A DNA stretch of 64,000 nucleotides, taken from NCBI RefSeq assembly GCF_023101085.1, contig NZ_CP064703.1:9088501-9152500 (forward strand), given 5' to 3'. Shown one piece after another: positions 45,919 through 57,398 of this stretch. The notes under the pieces are model-generated. The model did not search any database. It was not told where the DNA came from and worked only from the letters and a program-made list of their open reading frames with translations. The first letter of the stretch is position 1. Every line of letters begins with the position of its first letter. The position numbers and the translations under genes are program-made. Origin of the DNA: Bradyrhizobium sp. 170 (GTDB lineage: Bacteria > Pseudomonadota > Alphaproteobacteria > Rhizobiales > Xanthobacteraceae).

Positions 45919-46521
45919 TCAGCCCTTGCGATACACCCAGACCCGGGCGGGCGGAAGGTTCATCCATATCCGCTCGGAGGCTTCTGTGGACACGCCCGGC
46001 AGCGATTTCGGGATCGGCGGCGCGACCGAATAGGTGAACTGCACGAAGGGGGCACCGGGCGCGAGCGCCACGAAGGCGTCACGGATCAGTTTCAGGCGCG
46101 TCAGCATCGGCTTGGTCACGAGCGGCAGGCCGGAGACCACGGCGGAGGCCGGAGCATCCAGCACGTCCCCGAGCGAGTCGCGCAGCGCGTAGGCATCGCC
46201 CTGCACCACCTTGGCCTGCGGATAGCGGTCGCGCAGCAGCGCGCAGAAGCCGGGATTGTACTCGACCAGCACCAGCCGCTTCTGGTCGACGCCATGTTCG
46301 ATCAGCGCATTGGTGATCGCCCCGGTCCCCGGTCCGAGTTCGATCACCGGCCCTTTGGATTCGACGTCGACATACTGCGCCATGGTCCGGGCGAGCAACT
46401 TGCTCGACGGCATCACGGCACCCATGTGCAGCGGTTTTTCGATCCATGAACGAAGGAAGCGAACCTCATCGTCCAGACGGAGAGGCTTCTTCAACGCACG
46501 CACGGACGATTGCAAAGGCAT
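45919..46521 (-). CDS. PmtA-like phospholipid N-methyltransferase
   Basis: A 200-residue class I SAM methyltransferase. The SAM motif is GPVIELGPGTGAITNALIEH, with LVLVEYNPGFCALLRDRYPQ and VVQGDAYALRDSLGDVLD. The amphipathic N-terminus (EVRFLRSWIEKPLHMGAVMP) and PKSLPGVSTEASERIWMNLPP match rhizobial PmtA, which methylates phosphatidylethanolamine towards phosphatidylcholine. rRNA adenine methylases share the first motif, but the short length and PxxGA.MPSS pattern favour PmtA. Bradyrhizobium has several pmt genes, and which this is cannot be told. The downstream region 46522-46730 has no visible gene. Confidence 0.83.
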   Translation of the reverse strand: MPLQSSVRALKKPLRLDDEVRFLRSWIEKPLHMGAVMPSSKLLARTMAQYVDVESKGPVIELGPGTGAITNALIEHGVDQKRLVLVEYNPGFCALLRDRYPQAKVVQGDAYALRDSLGDVLDAPASAVVSGLPLVTKPMLTRLKLIRDAFVALAPGAPFVQFTYSVAPPIPKSLPGVSTEASERIWMNLPPARVWVYRKG

Positions 46522-46730
46522 GTCGCTACCAGGCGGGACCCGCTGACGCGCGGGAATGTCAGAAAACAGTCATAAACACGTATAGGTCGACGGGGATATG
46601 GTCAAGCCAAACGGTAACGCGCCAGGTCCGCCAAAGTGCCCACGATCTGGCGATAAGACCCTGTGCAAGCTGAATGAATCATGACTGCCGAGTGCGAACT
46701 GCGCTTCGCCCAGCTCGCGTTCGCGCAGGC

Positions 46731-47861
46731 TCAGGAGCCCGCGCGGCTGCCGAAGAAGTCCTTGACCTTGGTGAAGAAGCCCGCTGCTTCCGGCTGGGTC
46801 GCGCCGGACGACAATTTTTCGAACTCCGCGAGCAGTTCCTGCTGCTTCTTGGTCAGATTTTGCGGCGTTTCGACCATGACCTGGACATACATGTCGCCGG
46901 TCTGGCGCGAGCGGAGCACCGGCATGCCTTTTGATGCAATGCGGAAACGGCGGCCGGACTGCGTCCCGGCCGGCACTTTCACCTTGGTCTTGCCCTTGTC
47001 GATGGTCGGGACCTCGAATTCGCCGCCGAGGGCTGCCGCAACCATCGAGATCGGAACCCGGCAATGCAGATCGGCGCCGTCGCGCTGGAAGAATTCGTGG
47101 GTGGCCAGCGACAGGAAAATATAGAGATCGCCGGGTGGCCCGCCGCGGACGCCGGCCTCGCCCTCGCCGGCAAGGCGGATGCGCGTGCCGTCCTCGACGC
47201 CCTGGGGGATGTTGACCGACAGCATCCGGTCGCGCGTCACCCGTCCTGACCCTGCGCAGTTCGGGCAGGCGTCCTCGATCATCTGGCCGCGGCCCTGACA
47301 GCCGGGGCAGGTCCGCTCCAGCGTGAAGAAGCCCTGGGCCTGCCGCACCCGCCCCTGGCCACCGCACATCGAGCAGGTCTTCGGCTTGGTGCCGGCCTTG
47401 GCGCCGGTGCCCGAACAGGGCTCGCAGGTGACCGAGACCGGGATCTCGATCTGTGCGGTCTTGCCCTGAAAAGCCTCTTCCAGCGTGATTTCCATATTGT
47501 AGCGCAGGTCGGCGCCGCGCTCGCGTCCACCGCTGCGCCGCTGCCCGGCCATGCCGAACAGGTCTTCGAAAATATCGGAGAATGACGAGGCGAAGCCGGC
47601 GCCGAAACCGGGACCACCGCCGCCCATGCCCTGCTCGAACGCGGCATGGCCGTAGCGGTCATAGGCAGCGCGCTTCTCGCCGTCTTTCAGGACCTCGTAG
47701 GCTTCGTTGATTTCCTTGAAGCGGACTTCGCTGGAGGCATCGCCCGGATTCTTGTCCGGATGCCATTTCATCGCGAGCTTGCGGAACGCCGCCTTGAGCT
47801 TGGACTCGTCCGCGTTCCGTTCGACTTCCAGGGTTTCGTAATAGCAGCGCTTGGTGGACAT
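46731..47861 (-). CDS. dnaJ: Chaperone protein DnaJ
   Basis: A 376-residue type I J-protein, co-chaperone of DnaK. The J domain has the HPD in [21 protein letters not shown] Gly/Phe-rich linker follows ([18 protein letters not shown]). Four zinc-finger repeats are present: [24 protein letters not shown] and CPNCAGSG. The C-terminal substrate domains contain [20 protein letters not shown]. It lies 143 nt downstream of dnaK on the same strand, the standard dnaKJ order, with a weak hairpin between them. Confidence 0.98.
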   Translation of the reverse strand: MSTKRCYYETLEVERNADESKLKAAFRKLAMKWHPDKNPGDASSEVRFKEINEAYEVLKDGEKRAAYDRYGHAAFEQGMGGGGPGFGAGFASSFSDIFEDLFGMAGQRRSGGRERGADLRYNMEITLEEAFQGKTAQIEIPVSVTCEPCSGTGAKAGTKPKTCSMCGGQGRVRQAQGFFTLERTCPGCQGRGQMIEDACPNCAGSGRVTRDRMLSVNIPQGVEDGTRIRLAGEGEAGVRGGPPGDLYIFLSLATHEFFQRDGADLHCRVPISMVAAALGGEFEVPTIDKGKTKVKVPAGTQSGRRFRIASKGMPVLRSRQTGDMYVQVMVETPQNLTKKQQELLAEFEKLSSGATQPEAAGFFTKVKDFFGSRAGS

Positions 47862-47934
47862 CAGTCAAACCCGCCCGAAGTTCGTCTTCATGCCGAAGGG
47901 TGCTTCCTGAAAAGATGCAGCCCTCGGCTTAACG

Positions 47935-47990
47935 AAAAATGACCCCCACCCAAGGAACGCAAGCCGCGCGCTCTTTTGGATGAGGGTCAT
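47935..47990 (-). terminator. Possible weak terminator between dnaK and dnaJ
   Basis: On the minus strand ATGACCC (47990-47984) can pair with GGGTCAT (47945-47939) and is followed by TTTT. The loop is long (about 38 nt), so it would be a weak or partial terminator, possibly lowering dnaJ relative to dnaK. Confidence 0.35.
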
Positions 47991-48004
47991 GGTCGAAAGC
48001 CCGT

Positions 48005-49906
<1,902 letters not shown>

Positions 49907-50010
49907 GGTCCTCATATCCTTCTTGTTGCGGCAGGTTGGCTGGGCCCTGGACGGCGCACCTAACCGAACCCCCAACGATCAATTACTCGCGATATTGCGA
50001 CGGTGAGCCT

Positions 50011-50039
50011 CATATAGGAGGGGGGGTCGGGCCTGCAAG
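50011..50039 (-). promoter_or_regulatory. Sigma-32 (RpoH)-type promoter of dnaK
   Basis: On the minus strand CTTG (50039-50036) is followed after 17 bases by CCTATATG (50018-50011). This resembles the alphaproteobacterial RpoH form (CTTG-n-CYTATNT). It lies about 105 nt before the dnaK start, giving a leader of roughly 100 nt. Confidence 0.6.
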
Positions 50040-50499
50040 GACTGAACGCAAGCTTAAGGCCTGAAATGGCTGACGTTTGAAAGATTATGTCAGCCCGGGG
50101 CGGGGGCGCATCAGTGCCTGTAGTGGCGTTAAGAAATCGGCAAGGCCGCTCACCTTCGGCCGCTCCTCGCTCGCACCGCCGGAGCGCTGCGCAGCAATGC
50201 GGCATCTTCCCCATCGAGGGGCCCGGCCACCGCGGAAGGGGGAGCGGTATTTGGCCGCTGGAAGCGCCCCAAAAAGAGCTCGGATACCGGGCAAAATCCC
50301 GCAAAATCGCCGACATATCGGAACGTAACGGTGGAACGGACGCCTACCCTGCCCTGTTGCAGGGACATCAAAACCGCTAAAAGCGGGCCGACTGGAACGA
50401 CCCCCTATGGTGCCCGCAAGGCTCCAGGATTCCACCAGAGATTCGTAAGCTGCATTGTCGGACCACTGAACGGCCCCATGCAAACCCGGTAGATACTCC
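50040..50499. other. 460-nt region without a recognisable gene
   Basis: Between the dnaK promoter and the exported protein at 50500 I find no convincing coding frame; several open frames overlap on both strands, but none has family features. A small hairpin CCGCTAAAAGCGG lies at about 50374-50386. Its composition is high-GC like the neighbourhood. Confidence 0.5.
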
Positions 50500-51450
50500 A
50501 TGAAGCTCCTTCGATACTTCGCTGCGGTTGCCCTGATCGTTGCCGCCAATTCTACCGTATTCTCTTCCGCGTTCGCCGCCGACCCGGTCTTCCCGCCGGG
50601 CGCCAGGGTGGGCATGACGCCACTGGTCGGCCTCAACAAGGCCAGAACATTCATCGGCTTCGAGACCGAGGATCAGGGGGTCAAGGTGCTGGTCACGGAC
50701 CTGCCGGAGGCGGCCTATGGCGAAGTCTCCAATGCCTTCAAGGCCAACCCGGGCGGCACCGGCGGCATCAAGCCCGAGAGCATCGAGACCGCGGCGGGGC
50801 TCGCCTACTACACCGTCGAAAACGCCAAGGACGGCGCCACCAATGTGCGCCGCTATTCGATGATCCTGCCCGGCCCCACCTTCTCCGGCTATGTCGCCGT
50901 GCAGGTGCCCGAAAACGCTTCCAGGATCTATACCGACGACGCCATCCGCCAGATGTTCGCTTCCGCCGTGATCCGCAACGAGGTTCCGATCGAGGAGCAG
51001 CTCGGGCTGATGCCGTTCAAGGTCAGCGAGCTCTCGAGCTTCAAGAACATCCGCACGCTGGCGCCGGGCGCGGCCCTCATTCTCTCCGACGGTGACGAAA
51101 AGACCGGCTTCGAAGTCGCGCCCTTCATGATCATCGGCCTGATCGGCTCGACGGCAGCTTCGCCCGACGATCGCGGCCGCTTTGCCCAGCAGATCGCGAC
51201 CACGATTCCCGGCGTGCGCGACGGCAGGATCACGATGTCGGAGCCGGTCCGCATCGATGGCCAGCCCGGCTACGAGACGCGGATCGACGCCACCAGCGGC
51301 AAGGACAATACGCCGGTTACCATCGTGCAATGGCTGCGGTTCGGCTCCCAGAGCTCGATGCGCATCATCGGCTCTTCGCCGCGCACCGACTGGACCAAGG
51401 CCTTTCCGCGCTTCCGCGCGGTGCGCGACGGAATCCATCCGCGCGGCTGA
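50500..51450 (+). CDS. Exported protein of unknown function
   Basis: A 316-residue protein with a clear Sec signal (MKLLRYFAAVALIVAANSTV, then FSSAFAADPVFPPG, cleavage after AFA). The mature part is a mixed alpha/beta domain: RVGMTPLVGLNKARTFIGFE, TAAGLAYYTVENAKDGATNV, YSMILPGPTFSGYVAVQVPE and RITMSEPVRIDGQPGYETRI, ending VQWLRFGSQSSMRIIGSSPR. No catalytic motif is visible. It looks like a conserved Bradyrhizobium periplasmic protein. The SD before ATG 50500 is weak. Confidence 0.75.
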   Translation: MKLLRYFAAVALIVAANSTVFSSAFAADPVFPPGARVGMTPLVGLNKARTFIGFETEDQGVKVLVTDLPEAAYGEVSNAFKANPGGTGGIKPESIETAAGLAYYTVENAKDGATNVRRYSMILPGPTFSGYVAVQVPENASRIYTDDAIRQMFASAVIRNEVPIEEQLGLMPFKVSELSSFKNIRTLAPGAALILSDGDEKTGFEVAPFMIIGLIGSTAASPDDRGRFAQQIATTIPGVRDGRITMSEPVRIDGQPGYETRIDATSGKDNTPVTIVQWLRFGSQSSMRIIGSSPRTDWTKAFPRFRAVRDGIHPRG

Positions 51451-51483
51451 TGCCCAATAGCTCACAAATCGAGTCGGGTTGAG

Positions 51484-51834
51484 GTGGCGAGCAAAACAAT
51501 CATCGCAGTTGCGGCCGCATTTTTGCTCACGGCCGGTCCATCATTCGGGCAGCAAGCCCATGACGATGGACCATTGCAGCAGCTCTTATCAGGCCTACGG
51601 GCCTGCGTCCGGTCACATGCTGCCGGAGTCTACGCCCTCGGCATAAGGACAACACGCGATGCCGAAGAGCTTCTTCTCAATCGATGCGGCAAAACCGTGC
51701 TGAATGACCTCTTCGGGTCAATCGCGGTGAACGAACGCGCAATATCGAAGGTACCGGCCGTGCTTCCCGGAATCTTCCGCGTGACGGTGCGAGAGGAATG
51801 GGCTGCTTTCCTCGATGGTGCGAGCGGCAGGTAA
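51484..51834 (+). CDS. Small exported hypothetical protein
   Basis: A 116-residue protein with a probable signal peptide (MASKTIIAVAAAFLLTAGPS then FGQQAHDD). The mature part is helical, with two Cys (GLRACVRSHAAGVYALGIRT; EELLLNRCGKTVLNDLFGSI) likely to be disulfide-bonded. It starts with GTG at 51484, which is weakly supported by SD, 33 nt after the previous gene. Function unknown; its pairing with the preceding exported protein may be accidental. Confidence 0.55.
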   Translation: MASKTIIAVAAAFLLTAGPSFGQQAHDDGPLQQLLSGLRACVRSHAAGVYALGIRTTRDAEELLLNRCGKTVLNDLFGSIAVNERAISKVPAVLPGIFRVTVREEWAAFLDGASGR

Positions 51835-51960
51835 AGCGGTTTGGATGGCGGCTCTTGAGGCACCCATTTTGCGCCAGCAAGCCCTAAATTTCAGGCTTAC
51901 GTTCGTACACGGATGGAAATAGGCTTCTCGCAGTCGGGTTCATAACCGGGGAGACGCACC

Positions 51961-52674
51961 ATGTTTATTCGTAGGCTGGTTCTGACAGGTCTCGGCGCGA
52001 CGTCCGTCGCTGCCCTCGTTCCATCGGCGCTTTGGGCCGCGCCGATCAAACCTGACGATGCATCCGCGCTGCTCGTCATCGACGTGCAAAACTGTTTCCT
52101 TCCCGGCGGCAGCCTCGCGGTCAAGGACGGCGAGCAGGTCGTGCCCATTATCAACCGCATCGCCAAGGGTTTTGCCAATGTCGTGATGACACAGGACTGG
52201 CACACGGCGGGCCATATCTCGTTCGCCTCCACCCATTCCGGCAAGAAGCCGTTCGAGACCGTCAGCCTGCCCTACGGCAAGCAGGTGCTGTGGCCAGATC
52301 ACTGCGTGCAGGGGACCGAGGGCGCGTCGCTATCGAAGGACCTCGCGATCCCGCATGCCGGGCTCGTCATCCGCAAGGGTTTCAACAAGAACGTCGACAG
52401 CTATTCGGCCTTCACCGAGGCTGACGGCAAGACCACGACGGGGCTCGCCGCCTACCTGAAGGCGCGCAAGGTGAAGCGGGTGTTCCTCGCCGGCCTCGCC
52501 ACCGACTTCTGCGTGGCATGGAGCGCGCTCGACGCGCGCAAGGCCGGTTTTGAAACCTTTGTGATCGAGGACGCCTGCCGCGGCATCGACAACGACGGCT
52601 CGCTCGCAAAAGCCTGGGCCGACATGACCAAGGCCGGCGTCAAGCGCATCCAGTCGAGCGATATCGCGGCTTGA
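51961..52674 (+). CDS. pncA: Nicotinamidase with an export-type N-terminus
   Basis: A 237-residue isochorismatase-fold amidase that deaminates nicotinamide to nicotinate in NAD salvage. The catalytic Asp and metal site are in ALLVIDVQNCFLPGGSL and TQDWHTAGHISFASTHSGK; the nucleophile Cys is in VFLAGLATDFCVAWSALDA. WPDHCVQGTEGASLSKDL is characteristic of nicotinamidases. It begins MFIRRLVLTGLGATSVAALV, then PSALWAAPIKPD, a twin-Arg/hydrophobic signal that most cytosolic PncA proteins lack. Export would make it a periplasmic or secreted nicotinamidase. The AraC gene follows 27 nt later. Confidence 0.9.
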   Translation: MFIRRLVLTGLGATSVAALVPSALWAAPIKPDDASALLVIDVQNCFLPGGSLAVKDGEQVVPIINRIAKGFANVVMTQDWHTAGHISFASTHSGKKPFETVSLPYGKQVLWPDHCVQGTEGASLSKDLAIPHAGLVIRKGFNKNVDSYSAFTEADGKTTTGLAAYLKARKVKRVFLAGLATDFCVAWSALDARKAGFETFVIEDACRGIDNDGSLAKAWADMTKAGVKRIQSSDIAA

Positions 52675-52701
52675 CGCCGTATCCTCTCGCAGGGGTCAGG
52701 G

Positions 52702-53553
52702 ATGTCCGACCTGACGGCTCCGTCCGCTTTCGAGTTGGCCCGTCGTGCGCCGTCGCAACGCACGGCGGGGCTTATTTCGGGCATGACCGGTTACCGTGAG
52801 ACGGCGCGCGGCCGGTTTTTCCAGCGCGAAACCGCAGGCCTGGTGGTGCCGCTGATCATCAGCTTCGGCACGCCGTTCCTGATCGCGCTCGACCGCAAGC
52901 CCGACGCCGCCGACCGGCAGCCGAGCTTTGCCGCCGGGCTCCATGCCGGCCCGGTCTTTATCGAATCCGATGGCGGCGCCGAATGCGTGCAGGTCGATTT
53001 CACCCCGCTCGGCGCCTATCGCTTTTTTGGCGGCGCTGTCGTCGATCTCGCCGCGCGCATGGTCGACATGTCAGACGTGCTGGGCCGCGAAGGCCGGCAA
53101 CTGCGCGAACGGCTCGGGGCCGCATCCGGTTGGCAAAACCGCTTCGATCTGGTCGAGGATTTTGTTGCTGATCGCGCCAACCACCTGCCGTCCCCCGAGA
53201 TCGAATTCGCCTATCGACGGCTGGCGCGCACTGCGGGCGGCGCGCGGATCACCGCGCTCGCGAAAGAGATCGGCTGGAGCCGCAAGCACCTGGTGAACCG
53301 TTTTCGATCCGAACTCGGTCTCGCGCCGAAGCCGGTTGCCCGCATCATGCGTTTCCATCGAGCCTGTCGGCTCGCACGGGGTGGAGCCCGCAGCGGCTGG
53401 GCAGGGATTGCGGCCGAGAGCGGTTATGCCGATCAGGCGCATCTCGCCCGTGAATTTTCAACCCTTGCCGGCGAAACGCCGACGGCTTGGGCCCGGCGCC
53501 TGGCGCTGACCGACAGTCGCCTGCTGCGCCCGCTGGACGAGCTCGACGCCTGA
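52702..53553 (+). CDS. AraC family transcriptional regulator
   Basis: A 283-residue regulator. The C-terminal two-HTH domain reads ITALAKEIGWSRKHLVNRFR, PKPVARIMRFHRACRLARGG and IAAESGYADQAHLAREFSTL, then AGETPTAWARR, standard for AraC/XylS. The N-terminal half holds YRETARGRFFQRETAGLVVP and GPVFIESDGGAECVQVDFTP, a cupin-like effector domain. Effector unknown. It is 27 nt downstream of the nicotinamidase gene, so it may be co-transcribed with it. Confidence 0.92.
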   Translation: MSDLTAPSAFELARRAPSQRTAGLISGMTGYRETARGRFFQRETAGLVVPLIISFGTPFLIALDRKPDAADRQPSFAAGLHAGPVFIESDGGAECVQVDFTPLGAYRFFGGAVVDLAARMVDMSDVLGREGRQLRERLGAASGWQNRFDLVEDFVADRANHLPSPEIEFAYRRLARTAGGARITALAKEIGWSRKHLVNRFRSELGLAPKPVARIMRFHRACRLARGGARSGWAGIAAESGYADQAHLAREFSTLAGETPTAWARRLALTDSRLLRPLDELDA

Positions 53554-53632
53554 CGGTCCGGTAACAAATCTTCAAGCCTGTGCTGACGCGTCCGCGCATA
53601 TTGGCGGAACAGCCGTGAGGGAGGAGTTTTCC

Positions 53633-54061
53633 GTGACCGAGCAAAGCAAGATCGAAGCGCCGCGCATCTATCCGACGATGCGCTGTTGCGATGCCGAGGC
53701 CATGATCCGCTGGCTGAAGGACGTAGTCGGTTTCACCGAGTATGTCATTTACCGCAAGGACGGCTCGGTACAGCATGCCGAACTCGCCTACGGCTCCTCG
53801 CTGCTGATGCTGGGCCAATGCCGCGATGACGAATACGGCAAGCTTGTCGGTGACATCGGCGGCCGCCGCACGGACGCGCTCTACGTCGCCGTCGATGATC
53901 CCGACGCGCTGCACGCCAGGGTCAAGGCATCAGGCGCTAGAATCGAGATGGAATTGCACGACACCGACTATGGCAGCCGCGATTTCGCCTGCCGGGATCC
54001 GGAAGGCAATCTCTGGAGTTTTGGCACCTACTGGCCGAAGACCAGTGAGAAACCGCCGTAG
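53633..54061 (+). CDS. VOC family protein (glyoxalase/bleomycin-resistance fold)
   Basis: A 142-residue protein of the vicinal oxygen chelate fold: PRIYPTMRCCDAEAMIRWLK, VVGFTEYVIYRKDGSVQHAE, ALYVAVDDPDALHARVKASG and RDFACRDPEGNLWSFGTYWP. The metal ligands His (in QHAELAY) and Glu (in PEGNLWSFG) are present. Such PhnB-like proteins are often metalloenzymes or antibiotic-binding proteins; substrate unknown. The start GTG 53633 has GGGAGGAG upstream and is preferred over GTG 53615. It is convergent with grpE, 12 nt apart. Confidence 0.87.
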   Translation: MTEQSKIEAPRIYPTMRCCDAEAMIRWLKDVVGFTEYVIYRKDGSVQHAELAYGSSLLMLGQCRDDEYGKLVGDIGGRRTDALYVAVDDPDALHARVKASGARIEMELHDTDYGSRDFACRDPEGNLWSFGTYWPKTSEKPP

Positions 54062-54073
54062 GCTAGACCCGGC

Positions 54074-54679
54074 TCAGTTCGTGACGTCGGCCGCCGGCGC
54101 GGCCTTCGCACCGCCCTTGGAGACGGCGACCAGCGCCGGGCGCAGCACGCGCTCGCCGATCATGAAGCCGGCCTGCACGACCTGAACCACCGTCCCCGAC
54201 GGCACGGACGGGTCGGGCACTTCGTACATCGCCTGCTGGAAGTTGGGATCGAACTTCTCGCCCGACGGATCGAACTTCCTGACGCCGTTCTTCTCCAGCG
54301 TGTTGAGCAGCGAGCGTTCGGTCAGTTCAACGCCCTCGATAAAGGCCTTGATGCCGGGATCGGCGGTCTCCCTGGCCTCGGCCGGAATGGCGTCGAGCGC
54401 GCGCTGCAGATTGTCGGCGATATCGAGAATGTCGCGCGCGAAACCGGTGATGCCGTACATTTTGGAGTCGGCCACCTCGCGCCTGGTGCGCTGGCGCAGG
54501 TTTTCCATTTCCGCCAGCGTGCGCAGCATCTTATCGCGCGCCTCGGCCAGTTCCTTGGTCAGGGCCTCATTTGATCCTTCCTCGGGATCGTCGGGCATGA
54601 TGTAGGGTTTTGAGACCACGGGCTCGCCGGTCTGGGCCGGTTTCACCGCATCATCACTCGGCCGGTTGGGATCGGTCAT
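54074..54679 (-). CDS. grpE: Nucleotide exchange factor GrpE
   Basis: A 201-residue DnaK exchange factor. The N-terminal half is an acidic coiled coil ([40 protein letters not shown]). The C-terminal beta-domain reads [20 protein letters not shown] and [20 protein letters not shown]. It is downstream of hrcA on the same strand, the conserved hrcA-grpE order, while dnaK-dnaJ lies about 4 kb away. The gap to hrcA (54680-54797) has no visible terminator. Confidence 0.97.
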   Translation of the reverse strand: MTDPNRPSDDAVKPAQTGEPVVSKPYIMPDDPEEGSNEALTKELAEARDKMLRTLAEMENLRQRTRREVADSKMYGITGFARDILDIADNLQRALDAIPAEARETADPGIKAFIEGVELTERSLLNTLEKNGVRKFDPSGEKFDPNFQQAMYEVPDPSVPSGTVVQVVQAGFMIGERVLRPALVAVSKGGAKAAPAADVTN

Positions 54680-54797
54680 AAGACTGCCTTCTCAAAAAAC
54701 GGATCTGGTTCGATGGGGATTTGCTAGGCCGGATATCGTGCTTTAAGGGCCGAAAATCAAGCACAACCAGCCGGGATTGAGGCCCTATTCGGGCGGA

Positions 54798-55886
54798 TTA
54801 GCCGCCCAGCATCCGGCTGACGATCCGGGCGGCGTAATCCACCGTCGGAATCACCCTTGCATAGTTCAGCCGCGTCGGCCCGATCACGCCGAGAACGCCG
54901 ACGATGCGGCCCGCGGCATCGCCATAGGGGGCGATGATGGTGGAGGAACCGGACAGCGAGAACAGCTTGTTCTCCGATCCGATGAAAATGCGGACGCCCT
55001 CGGCGCGCTCGGCCCGGCCCAACAGATCGATCACGCCGCGCTTGGTCTCGAGATCGTCGAACAGGGACTTGACGCGTTCGAGATCCTCCAGCGCGTGCAG
55101 GTCTTCGAGCAGGTTGGCGTGACCGCGCACGATCAATTGCCGGTCGTCGTTGTCGCCGCCGGACCAGCTTGCGATGCCGGCCGCGATCACCTTCTGCGTC
55201 AATTGATCGAGTTCGACGCGGCTCTGCGTCAGCGCGGTTTCGAGCTCTAACCGCGCTTCCGCAAGCGTCCGCCCGCGAATCCGCGAATTGAGGAAATTTG
55301 TCGCTTCGGTCAGCGCCGACGAGGGAACGCCGGGCGGCAGCGCCAGCACGCGGTTTTCCACCTGGCCGTCTTCTCCGACCAGCACCACCAGTGCACGCTC
55401 CGGCTCCAACCGGACGAATTCGATGTGTTTCAGCCGCGAATTGGATTTGGCTGTCAGCACCACGGCCGCGGCCCGGGTCAGGCCGGAAAGCCGCGTCAGC
55501 GCCTCGCCGAGCGCCGCCTCGACCGATTGCGCCCGCCCGACGGAGGCGAGCTGGCTCTGGATCGATTCCCGTTCCGGTTCGGTGAGGTCGCCGATCTGCA
55601 TTAGCGCATCGACGAAGAACCTCAGGCCGAGTTCGGTCGGCAACCGCCCGGCCGAGGTATGTGGCGCATAGATCAGCCCGAGGTGCTCGAGGTCCGACAT
55701 CACGTTGCGGACCGAGGCCGGCGACAGCGGCACCGCGATCAGGCGCGAGATGTTGCGCGAGCCGACGGGTTCGCCGGTCGCGAGATAGCTCTCGACGATT
55801 TGACGAAAAATGTCGCGTGAGCGCTCGTTGAGCTGGGCGAGCCCGGCATGCGGCGCGATCAGGCCAATCGGATCGTGGTGGGCCAC
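54798..55886 (-). CDS. hrcA: Heat-inducible transcription repressor HrcA
   Basis: A 362-residue winged-helix repressor of groESL-type genes via the CIRCE element. The N-terminal HTH reads [40 protein letters not shown] and [20 protein letters not shown]. The GAF-like dimerisation domain ends [20 protein letters not shown]. It forms a unit with grpE. No CIRCE element (TTAGCACTC-N9-GAGTGCTAA) is visible at hrcA or anywhere in the window; its targets probably lie elsewhere. It diverges from rph across 157 nt. Confidence 0.96.
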   Translation of the reverse strand: MAHHDPIGLIAPHAGLAQLNERSRDIFRQIVESYLATGEPVGSRNISRLIAVPLSPASVRNVMSDLEHLGLIYAPHTSAGRLPTELGLRFFVDALMQIGDLTEPERESIQSQLASVGRAQSVEAALGEALTRLSGLTRAAAVVLTAKSNSRLKHIEFVRLEPERALVVLVGEDGQVENRVLALPPGVPSSALTEATNFLNSRIRGRTLAEARLELETALTQSRVELDQLTQKVIAAGIASWSGGDNDDRQLIVRGHANLLEDLHALEDLERVKSLFDDLETKRGVIDLLGRAERAEGVRIFIGSENKLFSLSGSSTIIAPYGDAAGRIVGVLGVIGPTRLNYARVIPTVDYAARIVSRMLGG

Positions 55887-56043
55887 GGCTTAACTCCCTG
55901 GACAGCCCCTAATTTGTCGCTCCGGCGGGCTAATGACAAGCGTCCCTTTCCCTCCAAACGGGGCCAAAAGCCCTTGCCGCTGCGCACGCCCCCACCTACA
56001 AGCACCGCAAACGGTATTTCGCTCGATTTCGAAAGGACTTCCC

Positions 56044-56757
56044 ATGCGGCCAAGCCGCCGTGCGCCCGATCAGCTGCGCCCCGTGTCGCTGGAACGCGGC
56101 GTGGTCAAATATGCCGAAGGTTCCTGCATGGTGAAATTCGGCGACACCCATGTGCTGGTCACGGCCACGCTGGAAGAGCGGCTGCCGCCGTGGCTGAAGG
56201 GCCAGGGCCGCGGCTGGGTCACGGCCGAATACGGCATGCTGCCGCGCGCTACCCTGGAGCGCACCCGCCGCGAGGCCGCCGCCGGCAAGCAGGGCGGCCG
56301 CACGGTCGAGATTCAGCGGCTGATCGGCCGCAGCTTGCGCGCAGCCGTCGACCTCGAAGCGCTCGGCGAGCGCCAGATCACGGTCGATTGCGACGTGATC
56401 CAGGCCGATGGCGGCACGCGCACCGCCTCGATCACCGGCGCCTGGGTGGCGCTGGCGGACTGCATCTCGTGGATGAAGAGCCGCAACATGATCAAGGCCA
56501 ACGTGCTGCGCGACAATGTCGCCGCGATCTCCTGCGGCATCTATAACGGTACGCCGGTGCTCGACCTCGATTATGCCGAGGATTCCGAGGCCGAGACCGA
56601 CGCCAATTTCGTCATGACTGGCGACGGCCGCATCATCGAGGTGCAGGGCACCGCCGAGAAGACGCCGTTCTCGCAGGACGAGTTCCTGGCGCTGATGGAA
56701 CTGGCGCGCAAGGGTGTCGCGCGTCTGGTGGACTTGCAGAAGCTGGCCGTCGCGTAG
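56044..56757 (+). CDS. rph: Ribonuclease PH
   Basis: A 237-residue phosphorolytic exoribonuclease that trims tRNA 3' ends. It starts [20 protein letters not shown] and has the phosphate-binding motif [20 protein letters not shown], with the catalytic Asp in [20 protein letters not shown] and a further conserved segment [20 protein letters not shown]. The start at 56044 follows AAAGGAC with good spacing. It heads the rph-rdgB-hemW operon (gaps 11 and -8 nt). Confidence 0.97.
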   Translation: MRPSRRAPDQLRPVSLERGVVKYAEGSCMVKFGDTHVLVTATLEERLPPWLKGQGRGWVTAEYGMLPRATLERTRREAAAGKQGGRTVEIQRLIGRSLRAAVDLEALGERQITVDCDVIQADGGTRTASITGAWVALADCISWMKSRNMIKANVLRDNVAAISCGIYNGTPVLDLDYAEDSEAETDANFVMTGDGRIIEVQGTAEKTPFSQDEFLALMELARKGVARLVDLQKLAVA

Positions 56758-56768
56758 TCTGATCGCAT

Positions 56769-57398
56769 ATGCACCGTCGAATCACCGGCGCCCTCGTGAT
56801 CGCGACCCACAATCCCGGCAAGCTCGCCGAGATGCGGGAATTGCTGGCGCCGCATGGCGTCGAGGCCGTTTCCGCGGGCGATTTGGGCCTCGGCGAGCCC
56901 GAGGAAACCGGCCAGACGTTTCGCGCCAATGCAGCAATCAAGGCAATCGCTGCCGCCCAGGCGGCGCAACTGCCGGCCTTTGCCGACGATTCCGGCCTCG
57001 TGGTCGATGCGCTGGACGGCGCACCCGGCATTTACTCGGCGCGCTGGGCCGGTGAGGGCAAGGATTTCATGGCGGCGATGACGCGGATCGAGCGCCTGCT
57101 GCAGGAACGCGGCGCGACCACGCCCGACAAGCGAAAGGCGCACTTCGTGTCAGCGCTGTGCGTCGCCTGGCCGGACGGTCATGTCGAAGAGGTCGAGGCC
57201 CGCGCCGATGGAACTTTGGTATGGCCGCCCCGCGGCACCGCCGGTTTCGGCTATGATCCGGCGTTCCTGCCCGACGGGCACGTCAGGACCTTTGGCGAGA
57301 TGACCTCGATAGAGAAACACGGCCTGCCGCCGATCGGCCTCGGCCTGTCGCACCGGGCGCGAGCCTTCGTCAAACTGGCGGAGATCTGTCTTGGCTAG
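56769..57398 (+). CDS. rdgB: XTP/dITP diphosphatase (Ham1/RdgB)
   Basis: A 209-residue house-cleaning pyrophosphatase that removes deaminated purine nucleotides. The N-terminal substrate motif is [20 protein letters not shown] and the catalytic Asp pair is in [40 protein letters not shown] and [18 protein letters not shown] complete the family. Its end overlaps the hemW start by 8 nt, implying coupled translation. Confidence 0.96.
   Translation: MHRRITGALVIATHNPGKLAEMRELLAPHGVEAVSAGDLGLGEPEETGQTFRANAAIKAIAAAQAAQLPAFADDSGLVVDALDGAPGIYSARWAGEGKDFMAAMTRIERLLQERGATTPDKRKAHFVSALCVAWPDGHVEEVEARADGTLVWPPRGTAGFGYDPAFLPDGHVRTFGEMTSIEKHGLPPIGLGLSHRARAFVKLAEICLG

Noticed and set aside
50040..50499. Possible tmRNA, 4.5S or 6S RNA gene in the gap upstream of dnaK
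   Set aside because: No diagnostic motifs (tag-peptide frame, GGTCAGGTCCGGAAGG core, T-arm) were found.
54680..56043. Search for a CIRCE operator at hrcA-grpE
   Set aside because: No TTAGCACTC-N9-GAGTGCTAA inverted repeat is present here or elsewhere in the window.
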